Shown here piece by piece: positions 1 to 6,595 of a stretch of 39,112 bases of DNA. The notes below the pieces were generated by a model. The model did no database searches. It saw only the letters and a program-made list of their open reading frames with translations, and was not told the DNA's origin. The DNA comes from Microcaldota archaeon (GTDB lineage: Archaea > Micrarchaeota > Micrarchaeia > Micrarchaeales > CABMGC01). Location: assembly GCA_027328425.1 (NCBI GenBank), contig DAHVUT010000013.1, forward strand, positions 1-39,112, in the 5' to 3' direction. A program made the position numbers and the translations under genes. Position 1 is the stretch's first letter, and each line of letters opens with the position of its first letter.

Positions 1-8
1 GCTTGAAC

Positions 9-1313
9 TCACTGCTTGGGCATGAACCTGGACATCTGCTTCCTCAAGTTCCTATCATTCTGCATCTTGCCGTAAAGGCGTTTCATTTTGTTGAAGTCGC
101 TCACCAGGCCTTTCACCTCCTTCTCGCTGCAGCCGCTGCCCTTGGCGATGCGCCTTATCCTGCTCCCTGCGCTTAGCAGGCTGCCGCTGGTACGCTCCTC
201 CGGTGTCATGGAATCTATTATCGCCTTGTACTTGGCCAGCTTGGCCTCGCTCTGTTCGAATGTTTCCTTGGGCACGTCGGACATGCCCATCATGCTCATC
301 ACGTTCTTCAAGGGCCCCATCTTGTTCAGCGCCTTGAGCTGTGTGTAGAAAGTGCTGTAGTTCAGCTCCTCGGTTACCAGCTGCTCCGGCTTAATTTCAG
401 CCTCTTTTATGGCATTCTGGACGTTGCTCACAAGCGATTCCAGGTCGGGTATGCCCAGCAGCCTGCCCACAAACTTCTTTGAGTCGTAGAGCTCCAGCGC
501 GTTGAGCTTCTCCCCCGTGCCTGTGAACTCGATGCCCACCTTGGCCTCTGCCACTGCGCTCAGCGCGCCGCCACCCTTGCCCGAGCCGTCGAGCTTGGTT
601 ATTATCACGCCTGTCAGCTTCACTGCCTCGTTGAATTCCCTGGCTTGCCTGCCTGCAACCTGGCCAGTGTCGGCGTTTATCACGAGCAGCTTCTCGTCTG
701 GCTTAAACTCATCCACTATCGTCTTCAGCTCCTTTATCAGGTCGGTGTCCAACGCGTTCCTGCCGCTTGTGTCGCAGAGCAGCACCTTCTTGTCCTTCAG
801 CGCCGCCGACGCACCCTCCACTATCTTCCTCACGTCCTTCTCGTGATTTATGCCGAAGAAGCCCACGCCCGCTTGCTTCGCCAGCGTCTCCAGCTGCTCA
901 TAAGCTGCCGGCCTCGACACGTCGCAGGCTATCAGAGCGCTGCTGAGGCCACGGTCCTGGTAAAACTTGGCCAGCTTGGCGCACGTTGTTGTCTTGCCCG
1001 AGCCGTAGAGGCCGAGCAGAAGCACGCGTTTTTGTTTCAGCACGGGCTCAAAGCCCGATCCCATCATGCCTGCCAGGTTCTCATAGAGCATGTTAGTTAT
1101 GTAGTCCCTGAGAGACACGCCATCAGGCAACTTCTCCTTCAGCGCAGCGTGCTCTAGCTCCTGCGTGAGCTTGAGCACCAGCTCCACGTTCACATCCGCT
1201 GATATTAGCGCGCGCTGGAGCTCCTTGTTGAACTCCCTTATCGCCTTCGCGTCTATTATCGTCGCTCCAGTAAGCCTTGCTACTGCTTTGCGCAGGCCTT
1301 CGCCTAGGTCCAT
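9..1313 (-). CDS. srp54: Signal recognition particle 54 kDa protein
   Basis: This is the SRP GTPase, which binds 7S RNA and signal sequences and docks with FtsY at the membrane. The 434-residue length is normal for archaeal SRP54. An N-terminal four-helix N domain (about 1-95) precedes the G domain, with the P-loop GLYGSGKTTT at 101-110, DVSRPAA at 131, DTSGRN at 181 and TKLDGSGKGGG at 239. A methionine-rich M domain follows from about residue 300 (MMGMSD, SRFMPKQ at the end). The gene is complete. Its ATG lies only 35 bp from the end of a mobile element, and no convincing TATA box is visible in those 35 bp, so its promoter may have been displaced or supplied by the element. Confidence 0.98.
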   Translation of the reverse strand: MDLGEGLRKAVARLTGATIIDAKAIREFNKELQRALISADVNVELVLKLTQELEHAALKEKLPDGVSLRDYITNMLYENLAGMMGSGFEPVLKQKRVLLLGLYGSGKTTTCAKLAKFYQDRGLSSALIACDVSRPAAYEQLETLAKQAGVGFFGINHEKDVRKIVEGASAALKDKKVLLCDTSGRNALDTDLIKELKTIVDEFKPDEKLLVINADTGQVAGRQAREFNEAVKLTGVIITKLDGSGKGGGALSAVAEAKVGIEFTGTGEKLNALELYDSKKFVGRLLGIPDLESLVSNVQNAIKEAEIKPEQLVTEELNYSTFYTQLKALNKMGPLKNVMSMMGMSDVPKETFEQSEAKLAKYKAIIDSMTPEERTSGSLLSAGSRIRRIAKGSGCSEKEVKGLVSDFNKMKRLYGKMQNDRNLRKQMSRFMPKQ

Positions 1314-1348
1314 GTAAGCACTTCCATATCACTTGCCATGTCAGGGAT

Positions 1349-1674
1349 GTGACACGCTCCCACCCCTGAGGGGCGTGGGCTTCCTGCTTCAAAGAATACC
1401 TGATGGATTCTCGGACAGGCTTGCATTCGGGAGTGCCCCTCCCTATTCCACATCCGCACTCAGCCAATTCGGCTTTACATTTACTGGCACATGCGGACAT
1501 TCGTTTATACGAGGTTTCATGGAGCCTATCAGGTTTGTGGTAGTTACTTCTATCAATATCAATATTTATATCCCTTTTGTCGTCGTTATATGACATCGTG
1601 TTCATCTGCCTTTTCGCCCTTCGCTCTCATCCCACCGCTGAAGCGTGTGGGATTTCCCGCTCATCAAAGTTAAA
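1349..1674 (-). mobile_element. IS605-type mini-element (PATE-like), copy 1
   Basis: This is a 326-bp non-autonomous element, 7 mismatches and no gaps from the copy at 4193-4518. Read on the minus strand it starts after TTTAAC, a target motif known for IS605. It carries a left-end hairpin (arms ATCCCA/TGGGAT with apical CGCT/AGCG), keeps an open frame ending in a TnpB-like C-terminal tail (IGRGTPECKPVRES, then SLKQEAHAP), and ends in a right-end hairpin (CCCAC/GTGGG around CCCC-TGA-GGGG). No tnpA or full tnpB is present. The body of TnpB seems to have been deleted, leaving ends plus tail, so movement would need transposase in trans. The right end is also where an omega RNA scaffold would be encoded. 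Confidence 0.85.
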
Positions 1675-1692
1675 AAGATAAACATACATGAC

Positions 1693-1714
1693 GCCCACAT
1701 CACTTGGCGTGGGC
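1693..1714 (-). repeat. Right-end-like hairpin, possible transposon relic
   Basis: A perfect 6-bp inverted repeat (GCCCAC at 1693-1698, GTGGGC at 1709-1714) lies 18 bp beyond the left end of the first mini-element. The string GGCGTGGGCT is shared with the right-end hairpin of that element. It may be a leftover right end of another copy. It could also simply act as a transcript-end hairpin after the abiEi gene, which stops 25 bp away. Confidence 0.35.
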
Positions 1715-1738
1715 TGGACGCCGAGTCCAAAACTTCTC

Positions 1739-2374
1739 TTAGTAGGGGCTACTTAGTTTGCCAGACTTCGCCAGTGGGCCATAAGTCCGGACAAACTTCA
1801 TTACCATCTTTTTTGTACGCTTGTTATATGGTCTTAGGTATTTTCTGAGGGTCCCGATCTTGATACTCTTCAGAACCTCCGTGTAATCTTGCAGAGACAG
1901 CCTTTCCTTGTAATAGAAAAGGTCTATCAGCGTCTTCTCGGGACTCGATACTGGAACGGTAATGTTGCCGTACCGCATGTCGTTGAACCCAAAATAGTAT
2001 TTTTTCGGAAGGTGGTGCACAACCACCATACTAACCCCATTATACACGCCCACAAAGGATCTCTTCACCCTGCGCGTCGTCATTATCTCCATCCTTACCT
2101 GGTCGTCAATCATGTCCCTTATCATCAAGGCAGCCAGCCCTCCATAGTAGAACGGAGTGAAAGCGAACCCGGCTATGTCGTCCCTTCGCTCAAGGCTAAA
2201 GACTCCCTTGATTATGGGGTATATCCGCTTCCTCCTTGCCATTCTTGAGAGAGTGACTTGGATCGTTTTGTCAGATATCCTTTTGTGCTTCTCTGCCAGT
2301 ACCATATGCACATCTTTGAAGGTGAACGCCCTGAAGGTCCTGAAAGAGTCCGTTATCTCATCTGCCAACGTCAT
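1739..2374 (-). CDS. abiEi: AbiEi-type antitoxin / transcriptional repressor
   Basis: The product is the antitoxin of a type IV toxin-antitoxin pair; in this family it also binds its own promoter. The 211-residue protein has an N-terminal winged helix (about residues 1-65, including KTIQVTLSRMARRKRI and IIKGVFSL) followed by the AbiEi core, with VPVSSPEKTLIDLFYY near residue 140. I chose ATG at 2374 because GGTGG lies just upstream; an in-frame TTG at 2389 is the alternative. The start overlaps the end of the toxin gene by 17 nt, so the two are translationally coupled. The toxin gene comes first here, whereas classical abiE operons put the antitoxin first. Confidence 0.85.
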   Translation of the reverse strand: MTLADEITDSFRTFRAFTFKDVHMVLAEKHKRISDKTIQVTLSRMARRKRIYPIIKGVFSLERRDDIAGFAFTPFYYGGLAALMIRDMIDDQVRMEIMTTRRVKRSFVGVYNGVSMVVVHHLPKKYYFGFNDMRYGNITVPVSSPEKTLIDLFYYKERLSLQDYTEVLKSIKIGTLRKYLRPYNKRTKKMVMKFVRTYGPLAKSGKLSSPY

Positions 2375-3035
2375 CCAACCACCTTTCAAGAATCCCGATT
2401 ATGCTACTAAAGTCAGGGGCTACGCCACTGATTACTAACTGCTTAAGCACCCTCTCGTCTTTCGGTGCGTTGCCTTTTACCTTAGACAGGAACGCCGAGA
2501 GCCTCTTGCATGTCTCCTCCGAAGGTTTATCAATCCTGTTCTTAAGAATCGCCATGTCATAGAGGTCTTGTATCTCATGCCCCTGTTTTTCGTATTTATT
2601 AGAGTACGCATCTATCTTCTCGTTGAGCAAAGCTTCAGGGCTAAGTGCGCGTATTATCCTCTTTGCGCCGTCGACCCGCATGTACTCGACCGCGCCACCC
2701 CTGGCTTTTGCGAAGGTTATATCCAACTTCCCTGTTGTGCCCTCCCCTTTGAAAATCACATGTAGCGTCTTCGTCTTGTTGTTGTATTTCTCTTCTCTTA
2801 TTGGATAGCCATGGTCAACCAATAGTTTGTGGAGCTGCTTCTGGAATGGGCTTTCTCCAGAGGGGTCAAGGTTGCTATAAAAATCAATATCTCGTGAGAA
2901 CCTGTTTCCGCCGTAGCATCGCCATACGGCCGTACCTCCATGCATTACGAAGTTGCCATAGCGCTTTAAGATGAGGTCGACGACCTCGTCCTCTATTATC
3001 GCTCTCCTTAGCTGGGTCTCGTTCGTGATGTCCAC
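2358..3035 (-). CDS. abiEii: AbiEii-type nucleotidyltransferase toxin
   Basis: This 225-residue protein belongs to the AbiEii/MNT-like nucleotidyltransferases. The diagnostic motif HGGTAVWR at 32-39 is followed by RFSRDIDFY at 45-53, giving the two metal-binding aspartates (D49, D51). LDITF near residue 105 supplies the third acidic position, and ALLNEKIDAYSNK plus HEIQDLYDM give the later conserved Lys and Asp. Relatives block growth by transferring nucleotides, for example onto tRNA 3' ends; the substrate here cannot be read from sequence. It is the first gene of the operon, directly behind a palindrome and TATA box. It sits between two copies of a mobile element, which fits a horizontally moving defence module. 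Confidence 0.9.
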   Translation of the reverse strand: MDITNETQLRRAIIEDEVVDLILKRYGNFVMHGGTAVWRCYGGNRFSRDIDFYSNLDPSGESPFQKQLHKLLVDHGYPIREEKYNNKTKTLHVIFKGEGTTGKLDITFAKARGGAVEYMRVDGAKRIIRALSPEALLNEKIDAYSNKYEKQGHEIQDLYDMAILKNRIDKPSEETCKRLSAFLSKVKGNAPKDERVLKQLVISGVAPDFSSIIGILERWLDDVGR

Positions 3036-3045
3036 TGTTATAACA

Positions 3046-3077
3046 CCTTATCACTAACAATAATGTTATTAATAAGG
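3046..3077 (-). promoter_or_regulatory. Palindromic operator of the abiE operon
   Basis: A 32-bp palindrome (outer arms CCTTAT and ATAAGG) pairs at 13 of 16 positions. It lies between the TATA-like box (GATATAAAAAT on the minus strand, about 3078-3088) and the AbiEii start codon at 3035, so the expected transcription start falls inside it. AbiEi antitoxins are known to bind inverted repeats in their own promoter, which makes this the likely autorepression site. Confidence 0.7.
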
Positions 3078-3180
3078 ATTTTTATATCTTTGCATTAAGT
3101 GGAGGGCCGCTGGTACGACCCGCGCCAAGTCCATGCATGCTACCGGGCCGGCGTGCTCGGCGACGCTTTCCGTTTGCGGC

Positions 3181-4149
3181 TCAAACAATGCTGCACAGCC
3201 CCGATTCCAGCTCCACACCCCACACCACGCCGAACTCCGACAAGGCGGTCAGGAGCTGGCCGCCCCTGGCATCCTTCGCGCATGCATCGACGCTTGACAT
3301 GCCCATCCTCTTGAGAGAATACCGGGCATCATCCACAGGAAGCTCCAACGGCTCAAACCCGTCCTCCCCTTTCCTGAACAGCACGGCAGAGTGTATGCTT
3401 GGAAACATGAGGAACATGCTCCCCTCCCGTATCGCTTCCTTGCTGAGTATCGTATGCAGCAGGCGCTGCGACCCGAGTACCGGAATCCACTCCGAAACGT
3501 CAGGCATTACCACAGAGTCGTCTATTTTTACTGGCAGGTAAAGGGCGTTGCTAAGGTACATGAACCTTACGCTGGGCCTGCTGTCGTCCAGATTGCGCAC
3601 GTACGAGGCCAGATCCGTATTGTGGAGCAGCACCTCTGTGCCCGCCTCCAGCCCTGGTTTTGCAACCTCATACCACTTCGAATTGCCCTCCTCGAAGCTA
3701 AGCGCGCCGTAGGCATCGACGCTGTCGCGCCTGATGCGCATGAACTCAGCCTCTATTTCCGCGTCCACCCTGTAGCTAGGATCTGAAGTGTCGCTGTTAT
3801 ACCCCTTTACCAGGCGCTCCACATGCATCAGCTGCTGACCGTCGCGCTCCACCATATTGAGGCGCTTCACGCCTGTAGCCTTCTGAACTGCACTAAAAAC
3901 ACGCAGGGGCGCGGTGAAGCTTCCGACCGCATCCATCGCCTCAACTCTCGCGTTCCCGCACATGGCGCCTATCGCGCTCAGAGTCTCACTGCTCAGGGTG
4001 TCGTTGGAGATGTCGTACAAGTGCCGCGTATTCTGGGTTAAACTCACTGGATTCGCGCCTATCCACGCGGTACGCAGTTCGGGATACTGTTTTGTTGTGG
4101 CCGTTCCAACACCATCGACTCCTGCTAGCGCAATTGTGCATTCCGGCAT
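3181..4149 (-). CDS. Conserved-looking hypothetical protein, 322 aa
   Basis: I do not recognise this protein. It starts with a hydrophobic, glycine-rich strand-like segment (IALAGVDGVGTATT), followed by mixed alpha/beta sequence with no signal peptide or membrane segment. The string VRFMYLSNALYLP near residue 195 resembles the strand-loop seen in some SAM-dependent methyltransferases, but no glycine-rich SAM loop is clear. Codon use is like the core genes, unlike the AbiE pair next to it. ATG at 4149 is chosen because it opens the frame and lies about 30 nt from a TTAAAC box. The gene shares the block between the two mini-elements with AbiE, from which it is separated by 145 bp. Confidence 0.7.
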   Translation of the reverse strand: MPECTIALAGVDGVGTATTKQYPELRTAWIGANPVSLTQNTRHLYDISNDTLSSETLSAIGAMCGNARVEAMDAVGSFTAPLRVFSAVQKATGVKRLNMVERDGQQLMHVERLVKGYNSDTSDPSYRVDAEIEAEFMRIRRDSVDAYGALSFEEGNSKWYEVAKPGLEAGTEVLLHNTDLASYVRNLDDSRPSVRFMYLSNALYLPVKIDDSVVMPDVSEWIPVLGSQRLLHTILSKEAIREGSMFLMFPSIHSAVLFRKGEDGFEPLELPVDDARYSLKRMGMSSVDACAKDARGGQLLTALSEFGVVWGVELESGLCSIV

Positions 4150-4192
4150 TAATAAGCATTGACGATAATTACAGGTTTAACCCATAGCGCTG

Positions 4193-4518
4193 GTGACACG
4201 CTCCCACCCCTGAGGGGCGTGGGCTTCCTGCTTTAAAGAATACCTGATGGATTCTCGGACAGGCTTGCATTCGGGAGTGCCCCTCCCTATTCCACATCCG
4301 CACTCAGCCAATTCGGCTTTACGTTTACTGGCACATGCAGACATTCGTTTATACGAGGTTTCATAGAGCCTATCAGATTTGTGGCAGTTACTTCTATCAA
4401 TATCAAGATTTATATCCCTTTTGTCGTCGTTATATGACATCGTGTTCATCTGCCTTTTCGCCCTTCGCTCTCATCCCACCGCTGAAGCGTGTGGGATTTC
4501 CCGCTCATCAAAGTTAAA
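4193..4518 (-). mobile_element. IS605-type mini-element (PATE-like), copy 2
   Basis: This is the second 326-bp copy, in the same orientation as copy 1, with 7 substitutions. Both ends, both hairpins and the TTTAAC flank on the left-end side are kept. The open frame through the TnpB-like tail survives, but most of the differences change amino acids (for example Ile/Leu, Tyr/Cys, Pro/Ser, His/Tyr, Cys/Arg), so it is not behaving like a selected protein. With copy 1 it brackets a segment of about 2.5 kb. Confidence 0.85.
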
Positions 4519-5002
4519 GGCATGGAGCACAGTGAAGGACGCTAGCATTACAGGCAGCAGGCATACGCTGCAAATGCCTCACACACCAAAAGGGATATTG
4601 ATGTTGCCGAGTATAAAGTTAGCATATTTAGTATACGGTGGAAATGGACGATCGTGAGATACGTATAAAAAAAGCGAAGTTAAGGTGACCTATAAACAAG
4701 ACTACAAGACGGGCTACGACTGCTTCGGCTCACGCAGCCGCAGCCAAGACACAGGTGCCTAGTAACATAGTTCCCCCCAGAAGCGTGGTTGCCCGCAATC
4801 AACGTATTTTTATCAATAAACGAAGATACTTCAGGTTGAAAAGAATTGGCGTATGTTCGTAGTTTAGTATCATTTGAAGAAGGCACAGACTATGTCGGTA
4901 TATGATAAACCCTCAATTACAGATGCCGTTTGTGGTACAAGGAGGGCTGCCAAATCAACTCAAGATATTATTAAAGATTACAGGTATATAAAAGTGCAAA
5001 AT
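4519..5002. other. Gene-poor stretch between mini-element and tRNA-Ile
   Basis: No convincing gene is seen here. TATA-like strings occur at about 4663-4672, 4689-4696 and 4985-4993; the last is only 10 bp before the tRNA, closer than the usual distance. A short open frame on the minus strand (4680-4886) has unnatural composition and no family resemblance. A small GC-rich hairpin (GGCT/AGCC at about 4728-4740) is present. I cannot assign an RNA to it. Confidence 0.5.
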
Positions 5003-5077
5003 GGGCTCGTAGCTCAGCCTGGTTAGAGCGGCGGTCTTATAAGCCGTAGGTCAGGAGTTCAAATCTCCTCGGGCCCA
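5003..5077 (+). tRNA. tRNA-Ile (UAU anticodon)
   Basis: The cloverleaf is complete. The acceptor GGGCTCG pairs with CGGGCCC, the D stem is GCTC/GAGC, the anticodon stem GCGGT/GCCGT closes with G-U pairs, and the T stem AGGAG/CTCCT holds a TTCAAAT loop. The discriminator is A. The loop CTTATAA gives anticodon UAU, which reads AUA. Most archaea read AUA with a CAU-anticodon tRNA carrying agmatidine; a UAU tRNA is known only from a few lineages such as Nanoarchaeum and Korarchaeum. No intron is seen. The CCA is not encoded. Confidence 0.93.
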
Positions 5078-5083
5078 TCGCAT

Positions 5084-5358
5084 TTAGCGGCGGCGATTCT
5101 CCTTCAGGATAGCGCGTTCGGCTTCGGCTATCCTCTCCATCTCTGCGTCGGCCATGCTGCTGGCGCGCTTGATGCTGCTTGAATCGCGCCCGTCACTGGA
5201 GATGAAATCCCAAACGTTCAGTTCCCCTATGCGAATGTGGAATATGGTGCCGTAAGGCATTTCATAGACCCTTTCAAACTGTCTGGTCTCTTGTCCTTTG
5301 CCATCTCATTGCGCACTTCTGCCACGAGTTGCTTGTCGCTCGCTTCCGCTGTCTTCAT
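5084..5358 (-). pseudogene. Small frameshifted gene (function unknown)
   Basis: Two overlapping minus-strand frames look like halves of one small protein. The first (ATG at 5358, stop at 5227) starts MKTAEASDKQLVAEVRNEMA and turns compositionally odd after KDKRPD. The second frame (stop at 5084) continues with QFERVYEMPYGTIFHIRIGE and ends in a charged helix ILKENRRR. Joining them near 5275-5285 would give a protein of roughly 90-100 residues. It may be a true pseudogene, a sequencing error or a programmed frameshift. The 3' half alone (ATG at 5260, 58 residues) could also be translated. It ends 7 bp from tRNA-Ile, convergent with it. Confidence 0.45.
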
Positions 5359-5473
5359 TTTTATCGCAAACAGAATTCGGCCCCGGGCCTTATTAAACTT
5401 CTGCAGTTTTGTTCAATGCGGTTTGGGCGCAAAACAAGATAAATTGGACATTGTCATATCTGCAGAGGAGATC

Positions 5474-5818
5474 ATGAAGAAGCCGCAGATCGTAGAGAAG
5501 ACAGCTGCAGATAGGATGCGCAGGCTGCTAGGCATGGCGGAGGAACGTGCCAAGGAGGGCACGGCCGCCTCCATGGCGCTGGAGAAGCGCTACGTGACCA
5601 TAGCCAGGCGCATAAGCACGCACTATAAGGTGCGCATACCGGACGGGCTCAAGCACAGGATCTGCAAGAACTGCGGCAGCTTCCTTGTTCCCGGAGTCAA
5701 TTGCAAAGTGCGGCTCTCAAGCTCACATGGCTACCTCGTTTATCTTTGCGAGTGCGGGGCTGAGACGCATTCATTCTACAAACCCGCTAGGGGCAAATCC
5801 TCTAAGGGGAGGGCTTGA
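5474..5818 (+). CDS. rnp4: Ribonuclease P protein component 4 (Rpp21/Rpr2)
   Basis: This is the zinc-ribbon subunit of archaeal RNase P, which works with Rnp1 to help the RNA process tRNA 5' ends. The 114-residue product begins with a basic helical part (AADRMRRLLGMAEERAKEG, then LEKRYVTIARRIS) and has the ribbon CKNC (about residues 57-60), LVPGVNCKVRL and a distal CEC pair. I start it at ATG 5474, where GAGGAG lies 3 bp upstream; the frame is open further 5' but that part has no family resemblance. It shows that RNase P is present in this organism, which matters because some small archaea lost it. Confidence 0.92.
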   Translation: MKKPQIVEKTAADRMRRLLGMAEERAKEGTAASMALEKRYVTIARRISTHYKVRIPDGLKHRICKNCGSFLVPGVNCKVRLSSSHGYLVYLCECGAETHSFYKPARGKSSKGRA

Positions 5819-5845
5819 AGCCGATCATAATAGCGTAACTCCTAA

Positions 5846-5909
5846 TTCATCTGCCTTTTTGCCCTCTGCTCACATCCCACCCATAAATGGTGTGGGGTTT
5901 CTCGCTAAT
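5846..5909 (-). repeat. Diverged left end of an IS605-type element
   Basis: About 64 bp match the left end of the two mini-elements (shared TTCATCTGCCTTTT, GCCCT, CATCCCACC, TGTGG, CTCGCT-like strings). The hairpin persists, but its apical stem is CCAT-AA-ATGG instead of CGCT-GA-AGCG, so pairing is kept although the bases changed. No matching right end is found next to it, and the TTTAAC flank is absent. I read it as a solo end of a related but distinct element. Confidence 0.65.
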
Positions 5910-6042
5910 CTTAGCTAGCAGCCACATATAACGAATCATAGGCACTGAGCTTGTTAGCCGTTACTGCGCTGATTGCTTGTTGCGACAATGCAAATGTTTA
6001 CTTTTAGCTATACAAGCGCGTATACACTATCGATGGTTGCGG

Positions 6043-6561
6043 CTAGGCCTCCTCAGGATCCGAGAGCATAGCAGAAACGAGCTCGGGTATGTCATCGTTG
6101 CTCGACGCTGTTATTATGCCGCCGTCACGCACCACATGCTCCTCCGTGGGCTTGCCTCTGTAGAGCTCGACCAGCTTCTTGGTCTCGGCATCTGCCTCCG
6201 CTATCTTCATGTCCTTGATTATGTTGGCCCTTGCCACCACCTTGATGCCGTTGCCTATTCCGACCACTGCCTTGTTGGCTTCCTTGAAGAGCTTGATTAG
6301 ATCCAGCAGGGGCCTGTGGTCGAACATCTTGAGCGAGTCCACACCTGGCCCATCGGCAACTACGACGGCATCAAAGTCCAGCGGATTCATAGCATCTATT
6401 TCGAGCTCTGACTTGGCAACGGCCCCATGGGCGCCAAAACACTTGCCCAGCGTGGTGCTGGCCAACTTGGTCTCTACATCCTTCTTGCTGAAATAGAGCT
6501 TGAGCTGCGAAAGAGTCTCGTCCCTGAAGTCCCTGGGCGCCAATATTACTGCAACTTTCAT
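6043..6561 (-). CDS. DJ-1/PfpI family protein lacking the nucleophile cysteine
   Basis: The 172-residue protein has the class I glutamine-amidotransferase-like fold of DJ-1/PfpI. It opens with the strand MKVAVILAP and has the conserved acidic residue in DFRDETL (E15), the FDAVVVADGPG segment at 63-73 and KAVVGIGNGIKVVA at 97-110. In active members the turn at 101-105 is C-H-G (as in AICHG); here it reads GIGNG, so the nucleophile is missing. Deglycase or peptidase chemistry is therefore unlikely, and a binding or structural role is more plausible. The only Cys is C41, elsewhere in the fold. The gene stands alone, 34 bp after the stop of the surface protein gene. Confidence 0.85.
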   Translation of the reverse strand: MKVAVILAPRDFRDETLSQLKLYFSKKDVETKLASTTLGKCFGAHGAVAKSELEIDAMNPLDFDAVVVADGPGVDSLKMFDHRPLLDLIKLFKEANKAVVGIGNGIKVVARANIIKDMKIAEADAETKKLVELYRGKPTEEHVVRDGGIITASSNDDIPELVSAMLSDPEEA

Positions 6562-6595
6562 AGTACCAACGCTACACTAATCTGCAACCAAAAAG

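Noticed and set aside
1337-1347. Match of about 11 nt (CATGTCAGGGA) with 34731-34741.
   Set aside because: One short match in 39 kb can arise by chance, and nothing else is shared around the two sites.
1123-1605. Long minus-strand open frame through srp54 and mini-element copy 1, and the similar one at 4177-4449.
   Set aside because: Part overlaps srp54 in another frame and the rest is the element's TnpB tail plus end DNA. Most differences between the copies change amino acids, so it is not a conserved protein.
4680-4886. 68-residue open frame on the minus strand in the gap before tRNA-Ile.
   Set aside because: Composition is unlike a protein, there is no promoter or ribosome site, and no family is recalled.
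4983-4994. TATATAAAA as the tRNA-Ile promoter.
   Set aside because: It is about 15 nt from the tRNA start, closer than the 24-28 nt expected, so I did not list it as a promoter.
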